A DNA stretch of 61,081 bases. Origin: Deltaproteobacteria bacterium. Its GTDB lineage: Bacteria; Myxococcota_A; Polyangia; Polyangiales; JADJMO01. Where the stretch lies: positions 1 through 61,081 of the forward strand of contig JACPFM010000117.1 of assembly GCA_016182965.1 (NCBI GenBank), written 5' to 3'. A program made the translations under genes and the position numbers. This document shows positions 1-7,877 of the stretch, one piece after another. The first letter of the stretch is position 1, and every line of letters starts with the position of its first letter. Under the pieces are notes generated by a model, which saw only the letters and a program-made list of their open reading frames with translations, was not told where the DNA came from and did not search any database.

Positions 1-93
1 GGCGAGGGCGAGGGCGTGAACGTGAGCTTGGTCCCCCGCGTTCAGGAGAGTCCGCCGCTCGGGGTTCGCCAGCGTGCCGGCGTGCTCGGTCGC

Positions 94-140
94 GTCAAGG
101 GTTCGCGCGCTGCGCGCGCCTCGCTGCGCTCGCCCTTGAC
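94..140. repeat. inverted repeat upstream of four-helix-bundle gene
   Basis: GTCAAGGG at 94-101 pairs exactly with CCCTTGAC at 133-140. The 31-nt loop is itself rich in GCGC palindromes. It lies 90 bases before the gene at 230. No T-tract follows, so it is not a typical intrinsic terminator. It may be a transcript hairpin or a dispersed palindrome; function unknown. Confidence 0.4.
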
Positions 141-229
141 ACGACCTGCGCTCGCCGGCGGCGGGGCGAGGCCCCGAGCGGCGGCACGATGGACGTTGCG
201 CGCGAGACTCGGGGCGAACGGAAGTCCCC

Positions 230-547
230 ATGCTTCGCGTGTATGACGTCGCCATCGAAGTCGTTCGTGAGCTCGGACCGATCATCGAGCAGATCGGTCG
301 TCGCAATCGCAATCTCGCCGGTCAGCTGGATCGAGCCTCCTCGGCGGTGCCGCTCGCAATCGCCGAGGGCACCTACGCGCGTGGGGGCAATCGGCACGCG
401 GCGTACGATCGCGCCATCGCCGAGATGCGGGAGTCGCTGGCGTGCTGCGACGTGGCGGTCGCCAAGCGTTACGTCGAGCCGCTCGCTCGAACCACGCGCG
501 CCAAGATCGACCAGGTCATCGGCACGCTCGTGAACATCGTGCGCTGA
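230..547 (+). CDS. four-helix bundle protein (23S rRNA intervening-sequence type)
   Basis: A 105-residue all-helical protein with the family pattern: N-terminal VYDVAIEVVRELGPI, a central QLDRASSAVPLAIAEGT segment and a C-terminal helix with alternating Ala/Val. This matches the small four-helix bundle family first named for ORFs in 23S rRNA intervening sequences, which also includes the accessory protein of diversity-generating retroelements. No reverse transcriptase, variable repeat or rRNA is visible nearby, so it is a stand-alone member of unknown role, probably oligomeric and nucleic-acid binding. The ATG start at 230 follows a GC-rich leader with only a weak ribosome-binding site. Confidence 0.8.
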   Translation: MLRVYDVAIEVVRELGPIIEQIGRRNRNLAGQLDRASSAVPLAIAEGTYARGGNRHAAYDRAIAEMRESLACCDVAVAKRYVEPLARTTRAKIDQVIGTLVNIVR

Positions 548-619
548 GCAGGCCGTCGAGCGCGGGGCGCGCGCGTGCCGCCCCGCGCTCGACCGCGACC
601 GGCGCTCGTCCGTGAGGGA

Positions 620-1540
620 TCAGAGCAGCATCGAGGGTGATGGGAGCGACGGGAGCTGCGCCGTGATCGACGTGCGTGCGCGTGCGGGCCAGGCGACGCC
701 GTCGACCGGTGGCAGGAGCACCGGCAGCCAGCGACGCGCGGTGGCCTCGACGATGGCGAGGTGCGGGTTCTCGCCGCCGGGCTCGAAGCGCTCGAGGACG
801 CGTTGGCCGTGCGGCCACGCCCTCTCGAGCTCGGCGGACCACCGCGCGCGGAACTCGGCGATGGGGCGCTCCCAGATCTGCTCCTGGTAGGTGACGATCA
901 CGTCGCGCGCGCGTTCGGTGCGGGCGAGCAGCGGCGCGGTGCTCGGGGCGAAGCAGCCGTCGACGGCGAGCAGCGCGCGCGGGGTGAACGTCTTCGCGTC
1001 GAGCGCGGCCATCGCGGCGCGGCCCGGCTCGCACGCCGATCCGCTGTGGCCGATCACGACGATGCGCGAGCGATCGACCTTCTGCAGGGGCGCGAGCGCC
1101 CCGTCGACCGCCGCGACGAACGCGTCGAAGTCGAGGCCGACGAAGAGCTTCGAGGGATCGGTCGCGTCACGCGTCTGGCTCGGCACTGCGACCACCAGCG
1201 GCGCGATCTCGCCGGAGTCGACGAGCGAGTCCATGAACGGGCGCGCGTCCCACGGCCCGTTGCGGTCTTCGGTCAGCCAGTGATGGCGCTTGCCGTCGAA
1301 GATGATCCCGTGGACGAACACGACCAGCGGCACCGCGCGGCCGTCGGTCGGCAGGCCATGGCTGCGCCAGACCTTGCCGGCGTCCGTCTCGCCGGGGAGC
1401 AGACGCTGGGCATCGTCGAACGGGAACTCCACCTCGCGCGGCGCCGACGCGGCGCCACCGAGGGTGAAGGCGAGCGATGCCACGAGGGTGAGCGGTCCGA
1501 TCACGGCGATCGCCTCTCGGTGTAGCGAACGGCGCGCCAA
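620..1540 (-). CDS. secreted alpha/beta-hydrolase (putative esterase)
   Basis: A protein of about 306 residues with an N-terminal hydrophobic export segment (residues 14-33, small residues before a likely cleavage near ASA-P). It then has a FVHG strand-turn (oxyanion region, about 75-78) and a GHSGS nucleophile elbow with Ser167. A His in GENPHLAIVEA near the C-terminus is a candidate catalytic His. The fold is alpha/beta-hydrolase, resembling putative esterases; the substrate is unknown. Start is uncertain: a TTG at 1540 keeps the basic n-region of a signal peptide, while a GTG at 1504 has a better spaced GAGAGG. It is divergent from the gene at 1578. Confidence 0.7.
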   Translation of the reverse strand: MARRSLHREAIAVIGPLTLVASLAFTLGGAASAPREVEFPFDDAQRLLPGETDAGKVWRSHGLPTDGRAVPLVVFVHGIIFDGKRHHWLTEDRNGPWDARPFMDSLVDSGEIAPLVVAVPSQTRDATDPSKLFVGLDFDAFVAAVDGALAPLQKVDRSRIVVIGHSGSACEPGRAAMAALDAKTFTPRALLAVDGCFAPSTAPLLARTERARDVIVTYQEQIWERPIAEFRARWSAELERAWPHGQRVLERFEPGGENPHLAIVEATARRWLPVLLPPVDGVAWPARARTSITAQLPSLPSPSMLL

Positions 1541-1577
1541 CGGGCCAACTCGCCGCGAGTCGCAGTAAGATGCGCGG

Positions 1578-2285
1578 GTGGAGCCGGTCGGTCAGGTCTC
1601 GCTGCGCGGCGTCGTCGTCGATGACGCGCTCGGATGGGGCCTTCGCCGCGGCGCGGAGGTGGTCGACTTCGCGGCGCCGCGGGGGCCGCGCATGACGCCG
1701 CGATCATGGCTGGGTACGGTCGCCGCGATCGACGGGCGGGCGCGACGCGACGCCGATGCGCTCGTCGACGCGATCCTGCGCCGGGCCGGTCTGTCGGTGC
1801 TGGCCAACGCCCCGCTGTCGGGGCTTCCGCCGTTCGCGCGTGCGGCGCTCGCCGTCGCCGAGGTCGCGGTGGCCATCGCCGGCGCGCCGTCGGAGCACGA
1901 GGTCGTCGTCCCCGAGCCGCCGCTGCCCTGGCCGCACCGCCACGAGCTCCGCAGGCTCGCCGCCGACCTGCTGGCCGGCGCGCGCGTCATCCTCCACGCC
2001 CGCGACGCCGCCGAGCTCTCTCAGCTGGTCGAGCGCGACGCCATCCTCGAGGGCGCGGCCGGCGTGCCGCACGCCGGGCGATCGATCCTGGTCCGCGTCT
2101 ACGGTTGGGGTGAGCCGTACGAGGCGTTCAAGCGCGCGCTGGAGGAGCGCGGTGTCACGATCGGCGGCGGGCCGATCGCGCACGTCCTGGGCGCTCCCGA
2201 CGGATTCGGCCCGCGCGAGGTGCTCGCCGCCGCGTACGAAGCGGGCCTCGACGTCCTCGAGGTCCGCGAGGCCTTCACCGGCTGA
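1578..2285 (+). CDS. ABC-ATPase-like protein lacking a Walker A motif
   Basis: A 235-residue protein starting at GTG 1578. Its middle aligns by eye with the second half of an ABC transporter nucleotide-binding domain: LSGLPPFARAALAVAE stands where the LSGGQ signature helix would be, a hydrophobic VVVPEPPLPWP replaces Walker B, and ARVILHARDAAELSQLVERD resembles the switch-His and following helix. The N-terminus has no GxxGxGKS/T, so ATP binding in the usual way looks impossible. The family call is inference from motif order. It could be a regulatory partner of a transporter encoded elsewhere, or an unrelated conserved protein. No permease is adjacent. Confidence 0.5.
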   Translation: MEPVGQVSLRGVVVDDALGWGLRRGAEVVDFAAPRGPRMTPRSWLGTVAAIDGRARRDADALVDAILRRAGLSVLANAPLSGLPPFARAALAVAEVAVAIAGAPSEHEVVVPEPPLPWPHRHELRRLAADLLAGARVILHARDAAELSQLVERDAILEGAAGVPHAGRSILVRVYGWGEPYEAFKRALEERGVTIGGGPIAHVLGAPDGFGPREVLAAAYEAGLDVLEVREAFTG

Positions 2286-2309
2286 AGACCGGCACGTCCT
2301 CAGGCGTCG

Positions 2310-2993
2310 TCATGCGTGGGGCAGGCCCATCGCGCCCGCCCCCAGCCACCGACTGATCACTTCGCAGGCAGCGACCGCCGCCGCACGGTGGTGCGATCGC
2401 CACTCCTCGCGCCCCGTCGAGCCCACGGCGTTCGCCACGCCCAGCACGCACGCGAACGGCACGTTCTGCAGCGCGCACGCGTTGGCGACGCCGAACGCCT
2501 CGAGGTTCTCGAGCGCGCAGCCGACCGACGCGCCGATGCGTGCGGCGAGGACGTCGTCGGTCGTGACCGCGAGGGTGTTCGCGACGTCCCAGGCGGGCGG
2601 GCGGCCGCCGGCGAGGCCGAACGCGATCATCGCGTTGCACTCGACGGTTCGTCCCATGGGCTCGGGCATCGCGCCGCGACGCTCGACCTCGCTCGGATCG
2701 ACGAGCACGACCCGGCGGCCGACGATCGCGTCGCCGATCTTCGCCTGCGCGCCCGGGTAGGTCCCGCACGTCCCGACGAGCACCACCGCGCGTGGGCGCA
2801 GCTGCAACAGGCGCATCGTCGTGCCGGCCGTCGCGTTGGGCAGGCCGACGCCGACGGCCTTGCACGAGACCGTGACGCCCGAGACGTTGCCGTACAGGTT
2901 GTCGCCCAGGAGGCGGCGCATGCCCGCGAGCTCTGGCGCGTAGGCGGCAAGGACGAGGAGGTCGACGGCGCCCGGGACCGAAGTGGAAGTCAT
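2310..2993 (-). CDS. MTA/SAH nucleosidase-like (futalosine hydrolase-type) phosphorylase-fold protein
   Basis: About 227 residues with the purine-nucleoside phosphorylase/nucleosidase fold: N-terminal DLLVLAAYAPELAGM, the PRAVVLVGTCGTYPG loop, a mid-protein acidic strand and a C-terminal ALENLEAFGVANACAL segment corresponding to the E-x-E/A helix near the ribose site. Family members cleave the N-glycosidic bond of methylthioadenosine, S-adenosylhomocysteine or aminofutalosine; which one cannot be decided here. ATG 2993 is preferred because the upstream extension is Arg-rich and would overlap the divergent recombinase promoter. It is transcribed away from xerC. Confidence 0.75.
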   Translation of the reverse strand: MTSTSVPGAVDLLVLAAYAPELAGMRRLLGDNLYGNVSGVTVSCKAVGVGLPNATAGTTMRLLQLRPRAVVLVGTCGTYPGAQAKIGDAIVGRRVVLVDPSEVERRGAMPEPMGRTVECNAMIAFGLAGGRPPAWDVANTLAVTTDDVLAARIGASVGCALENLEAFGVANACALQNVPFACVLGVANAVGSTGREEWRSHHRAAAVAACEVISRWLGAGAMGLPHA

Positions 2994-3054
2994 CGGCCGC
3001 GCGATGATAGCGGGAAAGTGGCGCCCGCGGCGCGGGCGCGCGATACCAGAGGCG

Positions 3055-4017
3055 ATGGCCGGCTCGCCCCTGCGCACGCAGATCGACGCCTACCTCGAGT
3101 ACCTGGCGCACGAGCGTCGCGCGTCGCCCAAGACCGTGGAGCACTACGGCCGCGACCTCGCGGGGCTGATCGCCTGGCTCGAGGGCGCGCGCAAGCGCAC
3201 CGCGCCGCTCGACGCCGCGACGCTGCAGATCCTCGATCTGCGCGGGTGGCTCGGCGACCAGGCCAGGCGCTGCAGCTCGGCGACCATCGCGCGCCGGATC
3301 AGCGCGCTCAAGGGCCTGTATCGCTTCCTTCGCCGCCGGGGCGAGGTCGAGCGCGATCCGGCGGCGGCGCTGGCGTCGCCGAAGAAGCGGCGTCCCCTGC
3401 CGAAGGTGCTCGCGCAGGAGGTCGCCGGCGCGCTCGTCGAGAGCCCCGCGCCGGCGCCCAAGCCGACGCCGCGCCTGCGGGACATGAGCGAGGCGACCGC
3501 CGCGCGCGACCGCGCCATCCTCGAGCTGTTCTACGGCTCGGGGCTGCGCCTCGCCGAGCTCGTCGCGCTCGACGTCTCGCACCTGAGCCTCGACGAGGCG
3601 ACCGCTCGGGTGACCGGCAAGGGATCGAAGGAGCGCGTCGTGCCGCTCGGACCTCCGTGCGTCGCCGCGCTGCGCGTCTGGCTCGACCAACGCGAGACGC
3701 TCCGCTCGTCGAGGCGACCCGCCGACGCCGACGCGCTGTTCGTCGCGCGCACCGGCGCCCGGCTCGGACGGCGGCGCATCGAGGATGTGGTCCGCGAGCA
3801 GGGCAACGTCGCCGCCGCGCGCAACGACGTCCACCCGCACGCGCTCCGCCACTCGTGCGCGACGCACATGCTCGAGGGCGGCGCCGATCTGCGCGCCATC
3901 CAGGAGCTGCTCGGCCACGCGAGCCTCGCCACCACGCAGCGCTACACGCACGTCTCGATCGAGCACGTGATGCGCCAGTACGACGCCGCGCACCCGCTCG
4001 CCAACCGCAAGCGCTGA
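3055..4017 (+). CDS. xerC: tyrosine recombinase XerC-like
   Basis: A 320-residue tyrosine recombinase. The N-terminal SAM-like core-binding domain covers residues 5-95. The catalytic domain carries the full set: Arg165 in SGLRLAE, Lys189 in TGKGSKER, His262 and Arg265 in HPHALRHSCATH, His288 in LGHAS and the nucleophile Tyr297 in TTQRYTH. Length and motifs fit the chromosomal dimer-resolving XerC/XerD family rather than a phage integrase. It lies in housekeeping context, far from the tRNA at 32 kb. ATG 3055 begins the conserved N-terminus. Its TGA directly abuts the stop codon of the convergent gene at 4018. Confidence 0.92.
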   Translation: MAGSPLRTQIDAYLEYLAHERRASPKTVEHYGRDLAGLIAWLEGARKRTAPLDAATLQILDLRGWLGDQARRCSSATIARRISALKGLYRFLRRRGEVERDPAAALASPKKRRPLPKVLAQEVAGALVESPAPAPKPTPRLRDMSEATAARDRAILELFYGSGLRLAELVALDVSHLSLDEATARVTGKGSKERVVPLGPPCVAALRVWLDQRETLRSSRRPADADALFVARTGARLGRRRIEDVVREQGNVAAARNDVHPHALRHSCATHMLEGGADLRAIQELLGHASLATTQRYTHVSIEHVMRQYDAAHPLANRKR

Positions 4018-4599
4018 TCACCACCAGCTGCGGACGAGCAGGTCGAGCCCCACCGTCCAGCCGGGATCTTCGGCGCGCAGCGTGGCCCAGCGCCCGGCGC
4101 GCACGCCGAAGCCCGCGCGCCAGGCCGGGCGGCTCACGTTGTCGATCGTGAAGAGGAGCTGCGCGATCGCGTCGGCGCCGACGCGGCGCGACGCGCCCTC
4201 GGCGTCCCACGCGATGGCGTACATCGGGACGACGCCGAGCCGGAGGGTGGTGCCTCCGCCGAGCGCCTTGCGAACGGCCACCTCCGGACCGAACGCGACG
4301 TACGACAGGCGGCTCTCGCGCTCGGAGGGCACGCTGCCGTAGCGCGCCGTCAGCCCGAGATCGAGCCAGCGGAACCCGAGGCCCGCCGAGCCCTCGACCG
4401 CGGCGCCGTAGCGCATCGCGCCCGAGTCGTGCGTGCCGAGCGGAGACTGGCCGACGGCGCCGAGGCGCCCTTCGAGGTACGTGTGGGTAGTGGTCAGCGG
4501 CTCGGGCGGCGGCCCGTCGACCGTCTGCGCCAACGCGAGCGCGGGGCTCGACGCGACGAGCGCGGTGCAGGCGACCACGAGACGCGAGAAGGAGGTCAT
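4018..4599 (-). CDS. secreted hypothetical protein, outer-membrane beta-barrel-like
   Basis: A 193-residue protein with a clear signal peptide (MTSFSRLVVACTALVASSP, likely cleavage after ALALA-Q). The rest alternates hydrophobic and polar residues in short strands (YLEGRLGAVGQ, LDLGLTARYGS, AGFGVRAGRWATL) and ends in WTVGLDLLVRSWW. The aromatic final residue is typical of outer-membrane beta-barrels recognised by BamA. No closer family is recognised. The gene abuts xerC tail to tail with no spacer. Confidence 0.65.
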   Translation of the reverse strand: MTSFSRLVVACTALVASSPALALAQTVDGPPPEPLTTTHTYLEGRLGAVGQSPLGTHDSGAMRYGAAVEGSAGLGFRWLDLGLTARYGSVPSERESRLSYVAFGPEVAVRKALGGGTTLRLGVVPMYAIAWDAEGASRRVGADAIAQLLFTIDNVSRPAWRAGFGVRAGRWATLRAEDPGWTVGLDLLVRSWW

Positions 4600-4732
4600 G
4601 CCCGGCCGTTTCCAAGCCGCGTGCCACGCACGAAATTCCCTGGTCGCGCGTGGAACGGCGTCCGGGGCGTTGCGACACGGTGCCGCACCGACCGTCACCG
4701 TGCGGACACGCCCGGCTCCCGGTGTCGAGGGC

Positions 4733-6025
4733 TCACGTCGTCTCGTCGGCGACCAGCGCGTCGATGGCGCGCGCGCGGCGGACCGAGACGACGGCGCCGC
4801 CCGACACGAACACCTCGGCCGCGATCGGCCGCGTGTTGTAGGTCGAGGCCATCGAGCGCCCGTAGGCGCCGGCCTCGCGGATCGCGAGGAGCGAGGGCGG
4901 CGGATCGGGCAGGGGGTGCTCGCCGAAATCGTCGGACGACTCGCAGACCGGACCGGCCACCCGCCACGGCACGACGACCGAGCCCGCCGGCGCGGAGGCC
5001 GGCGCGTCGACGGGGACGATGCGATGGTGCGCTTGGTAGAGCGCCGGCCGGATGAGATCGTTCATGCCCGCGTCGACCAGCAGCCAACGCCGCGCGACGC
5101 CGCCCGCGTTGGAGCGCTTCGGCTGGATCACCCGCGTGAGCAGCACGCCGTGCGCCGCGACCAGCCAGCGCCCGGGCTCGATGAGCAGCGCGAGGTCTGC
5201 GAGGCCGGCCTCGTCGAGCGTGCGGCGCGCGGCGGTGACGAACGCAGGCCCCGGCACGGCCTGCTGATCGTCGCGATACGGCACGCCGAAGCCGCCGCCG
5301 GCGTCGACGTAGCGCAGCGTGAACCCGCGCGCCTGCACCTCGCGCACGACCTCGACGAGCACCCGCAGCGCCTCGACGTACGGATCGGTGGTCATCAACA
5401 TCGACCCGACGTGCGAGGACATCGAGACCAGGCGCAGCGCGCCGGAGCTCGCGCGGATGGCGTCGAGCGCGCGCGGGACGTCGTCGCGCGCGATCCCGAA
5501 CTTCGCCTCGTCGTGGCCGGTGGCGATGTGCGCGTGCGTGTCGGCCTCGACCGAAGGGTTCACCCGCAGCCCGATCGACGCGTCGCGCAGGCGAAGGGCG
5601 CGGGCGCGCGCGGCGATGCGATCGACCTCCTCGACGCTCTCGGCGTGGATCGCCCGGATGCCGGTGGAGAGGGCTAGATCGATCTCGTCGTCGCGCTTGG
5701 CGACGCCGCTGTAGACGATCTGGTCGGGCTTCGCGCCGCAGGCGAGCGCAACGCGCAGCTCGCCGCCGGAGACGACATCGATGCCGCAGCCCTCGCGGAT
5801 GATGACGCGCGCGATCGGCGCGGCGTCGTTCGCCTTGATGGCGTAACAGCACACGCCGCGATCGCCGAGCGCGGCGACCAGCGCCCGCGCCGACGCGGCG
5901 ATGGCGTCGAGATCGTAGACGTAGGCAGGCGTGTCGACGCCGGCCGCTTGCAGCAGCGCTTCGAGCGGGGCGCCGCACAGCCGCAAGGTTCCGTCGTCAC
6001 CACGTATGAGACCGCCTGAGCTCAT
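4733..6025 (-). CDS. lysA: diaminopimelate decarboxylase LysA
   Basis: About 430 residues of a fold-type III PLP decarboxylase, the last step of lysine synthesis (meso-diaminopimelate to L-lysine plus CO2, cytoplasmic). Visible motifs: PLP lysine K64 in CYAIKAN, HVGS near 205, the glycine-rich phosphate loop GGGFGVPY near 243-250, EPGR near 283, Cys361 in GPVCESSD, the intersubunit active-site cysteine, and Tyr388 in EAGAYG. ATG 6025 (MSSGGLIRG) is chosen over the upstream in-frame ATG because the latter would overlap the divergent promoter at 6064. No other lysine gene is adjacent. Confidence 0.95.
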   Translation of the reverse strand: MSSGGLIRGDDGTLRLCGAPLEALLQAAGVDTPAYVYDLDAIAASARALVAALGDRGVCCYAIKANDAAPIARVIIREGCGIDVVSGGELRVALACGAKPDQIVYSGVAKRDDEIDLALSTGIRAIHAESVEEVDRIAARARALRLRDASIGLRVNPSVEADTHAHIATGHDEAKFGIARDDVPRALDAIRASSGALRLVSMSSHVGSMLMTTDPYVEALRVLVEVVREVQARGFTLRYVDAGGGFGVPYRDDQQAVPGPAFVTAARRTLDEAGLADLALLIEPGRWLVAAHGVLLTRVIQPKRSNAGGVARRWLLVDAGMNDLIRPALYQAHHRIVPVDAPASAPAGSVVVPWRVAGPVCESSDDFGEHPLPDPPPSLLAIREAGAYGRSMASTYNTRPIAAEVFVSGGAVVSVRRARAIDALVADETT

Positions 6026-6063
6026 CGGGGGCGAACGGTAGCACCGCGAGAAACGCGCGCGCG

Positions 6064-6072
6064 TGCTATACT
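6064..6072 (+). promoter_or_regulatory. extended -10 promoter of the zinc-ribbon gene
   Basis: TGCTATACT is a TGn-TATACT extended -10 element and one of few AT-rich spots locally. The predicted start site, around 6078-6080, lies only about five bases before ATG 6084, and no Shine-Dalgarno sequence is present. The transcript may therefore be leaderless or nearly so. No convincing -35 hexamer is visible. Confidence 0.5.
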
Positions 6073-6083
6073 GCGCGACCCTC

Positions 6084-6566
6084 ATGGCCATTGCGAATCA
6101 CAAGCCCGGCGGCGAGGTCGACGCCTGGTGCACGTCCTGCCGCGCCGACCGGCTCCACCGAATCATCGCGGTCGTCAACGGGCAACCGAAGAAGGTCGAG
6201 TGCCTGAGCTGCAAGGGCCACCACATCTTCCGGCCTACCCAGGCTCAGAAAGACGCGGCCGCTGCGCACAAGCGCGCGAGCAAGGGCACCACGAGCGTCG
6301 TGTCCCGCGCGTCGCGCCCGACCGCCTCGAGCACGCCTCGCAAGCGCGAAGACGATCTCGTCGCCACGTGGGAGAAGGCGGTCGCCGGTCAGCCGTTCGA
6401 GTCCTTCAAGCCCTACCGAATCGACCGCACGTTCGCGAAGGGCGATCTCGTGCGCCACAGCAAGTTCGGCGATGGCGTCGTCTCGACGATCCTCGACGCG
6501 AACAAGTGCGAGATCCTCTTCCGCGAGGGCTTCAAGACCCTGGCGCAGTCCGTTCAGGCCAGCTGA
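6084..6566 (+). CDS. zinc-ribbon protein with UvrD/PcrA-type Tudor-like C-terminus
   Basis: A 160-residue cytoplasmic protein in three parts. Residues 10-50 form a zinc ribbon with C16-x2-C19 and C40-x2-C43. Residues 55-95 are a basic Ser/Thr/Lys-rich linker. Residues 110-157 contain FAKGDLVRHSKFGDGVV followed by CEILFREGFKTL, which resembles the Tudor-like domain at the C-terminus of PcrA/UvrD helicases that contacts RNA polymerase. A role in nucleic-acid or polymerase binding is inferred. ATG 6084 follows the promoter at 6064 almost directly. The gene is divergent from lysA. Confidence 0.7.
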   Translation: MAIANHKPGGEVDAWCTSCRADRLHRIIAVVNGQPKKVECLSCKGHHIFRPTQAQKDAAAAHKRASKGTTSVVSRASRPTASSTPRKREDDLVATWEKAVAGQPFESFKPYRIDRTFAKGDLVRHSKFGDGVVSTILDANKCEILFREGFKTLAQSVQAS

Positions 6567-6641
6567 GCGATCGTGCTCCCGGCCCGAAGGGGCTGGGGGC
6601 ATTTGCTCTCATCGGAGGACGCAGCGCTTCGCGCGGTTCGT

Positions 6642-6923
6642 TCAGCGCGCTTCGGCGACGGCGCGCTCACGCTCGCGGACCTCGAGGCGGTAGCGGCTGT
6701 TCGCGGTCTCGATGTAGAAGACGTCGCGCCCGGCGAGGCGGAGCACGCGCCGGACCGGCGTGGTCACGTACTCGTGCAAACCGTCGGGGAACTCGATCAC
6801 GACGACCGAGCCACGACGCGGCGCACGTACGAGACGACCGACGACGGCCCTCGCGCCATGCCCAAGCTTGCGCAGCACGACCTGCACGACTTGAAGGGTA
6901 GCATCGACCGGACCGACGTCCAT
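6642..6923 (-). CDS. small hypothetical protein
   Basis: A 93-residue protein of unknown function. The second half reads as beta-strands (GSVVVIEFPDGLHEYVTTPVR, then RDVFYIETANSRYRLEV), suggesting a small barrel; the N-terminal half is helical and basic. Translation from ATG 6923 begins 23 bases after the stop of the epimerase-like gene, so it is probably the last gene of the operon starting at 11691. No cysteines, signal peptide or membrane segment. Confidence 0.55.
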   Translation of the reverse strand: MDVGPVDATLQVVQVVLRKLGHGARAVVGRLVRAPRRGSVVVIEFPDGLHEYVTTPVRRVLRLAGRDVFYIETANSRYRLEVRERERAVAEAR

Positions 6924-6946
6924 TCTTGTCCTTCGACGCCCGCGGC

Positions 6947-7870
6947 TCACTCGCGGTCGCGCACCTCGTCCGTTGCGGAAGTACGCGAGATCGCGTGCTC
7001 GAGCGCTTCCCGGAGAACAGGGTGGACGAACTGGAAGCCCAGGGCGAGAGCGCGCCGGGGGACGACCCGCTGGCCTGTGAGGATGGGCCCGGCACCGTCG
7101 CCGAGGGCTACGCGCAAGGCGAAGGCTGGCGTCGGAAGGACCGCCGGCCGTCGGACGACCTCCCCGAGCGTGCGCGCGAACTCACGCTGTGTCACCGGGT
7201 TGGGCGCGACCACGTTGACCGGGCCCTCGAAGCGGGCGTCGTCGAGCGCCGCGCAGTAGGCCGCGACCACGTCGTCGACGTGGACCCACGACCACCACTG
7301 CCTGCCGCTGCCGATCGGTCCGCCGAGGCCGGCGCGGAACAACGGCAGCAGGCGCTCGAGCACGCCGCCCCGCCCGAGCACGAGGCCGACGCGCAGCTTC
7401 GCGACGCGCACGCCGGTGCGCACGGCGCGATCGGCCTCCGCCTCCCAGTCGACGCACACCTGCGCGAGGAAGTCGCGGCCCGCCGGCGCCGACTCGTCGG
7501 TCTCTTCGAACGTCTCGCCGTACACGCCGATCGCCGAGGTCGACACGAGCACCCGTGGCTTCTTCGGCGCTGCGACGATCGCGTCGGTCAGCGCGCGCGT
7601 CGCCTGCATGCGCGACTCGCGGATGGCGTGCATCTTCGCCGCCGTCCACCGGCCGCCGACCGACTCGCCGGCGAGGTTCACCAGGGCGTCGGCGTGCGCG
7701 ACGTAATCGCCCGCCCGGCTCCAGGTGGCGGCGGTGACCCCGTCGGGGAGCGACTGCCGCGCCGCCGCGATGTCGCGCGAGAGCGCGACGACCTCGTCGC
7801 CGCGGCGACGAAGGGCTGCGATCAGCGATCGCCCGAGGAAGCCCGTCGCCCCGGTGACGAGGACGCGCAC
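6947..7870 (-). CDS. TIGR01777-type NAD-dependent epimerase/dehydratase
   Basis: A 307-residue Rossmann-fold protein. MRVLVTGATGFLGRSL gives the N-terminal GxxGxxG dinucleotide loop. VNLAGESVGGRWT, STSAIGVYGETFEETDE and LRVGLVLGRGGVLERLLP are hallmarks of the TIGR01777 (SDR39U1-like) subfamily of extended short-chain dehydrogenases. The C-terminal TP.FALRVALGDGAGPILTGQRVVP helix also fits. Substrate unknown. GTG 7870 lies only seven bases after the stop of the kinase gene, so the two are almost certainly cotranscribed. Confidence 0.85.
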   Translation of the reverse strand: MRVLVTGATGFLGRSLIAALRRRGDEVVALSRDIAAARQSLPDGVTAATWSRAGDYVAHADALVNLAGESVGGRWTAAKMHAIRESRMQATRALTDAIVAAPKKPRVLVSTSAIGVYGETFEETDESAPAGRDFLAQVCVDWEAEADRAVRTGVRVAKLRVGLVLGRGGVLERLLPLFRAGLGGPIGSGRQWWSWVHVDDVVAAYCAALDDARFEGPVNVVAPNPVTQREFARTLGEVVRRPAVLPTPAFALRVALGDGAGPILTGQRVVPRRALALGFQFVHPVLREALEHAISRTSATDEVRDRE

Positions 7871-7877
7871 GGCGCGC

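Noticed and set aside
230..547. Accessory protein of a diversity-generating retroelement
   Set aside because: The four-helix family includes such proteins, but there is no reverse transcriptase or template/variable repeat pair here.
3055..4017. The tyrosine recombinase as an integrase of a mobile element
   Set aside because: Length and motif spacing fit housekeeping XerC; no cargo, tRNA or att repeat adjoins it.
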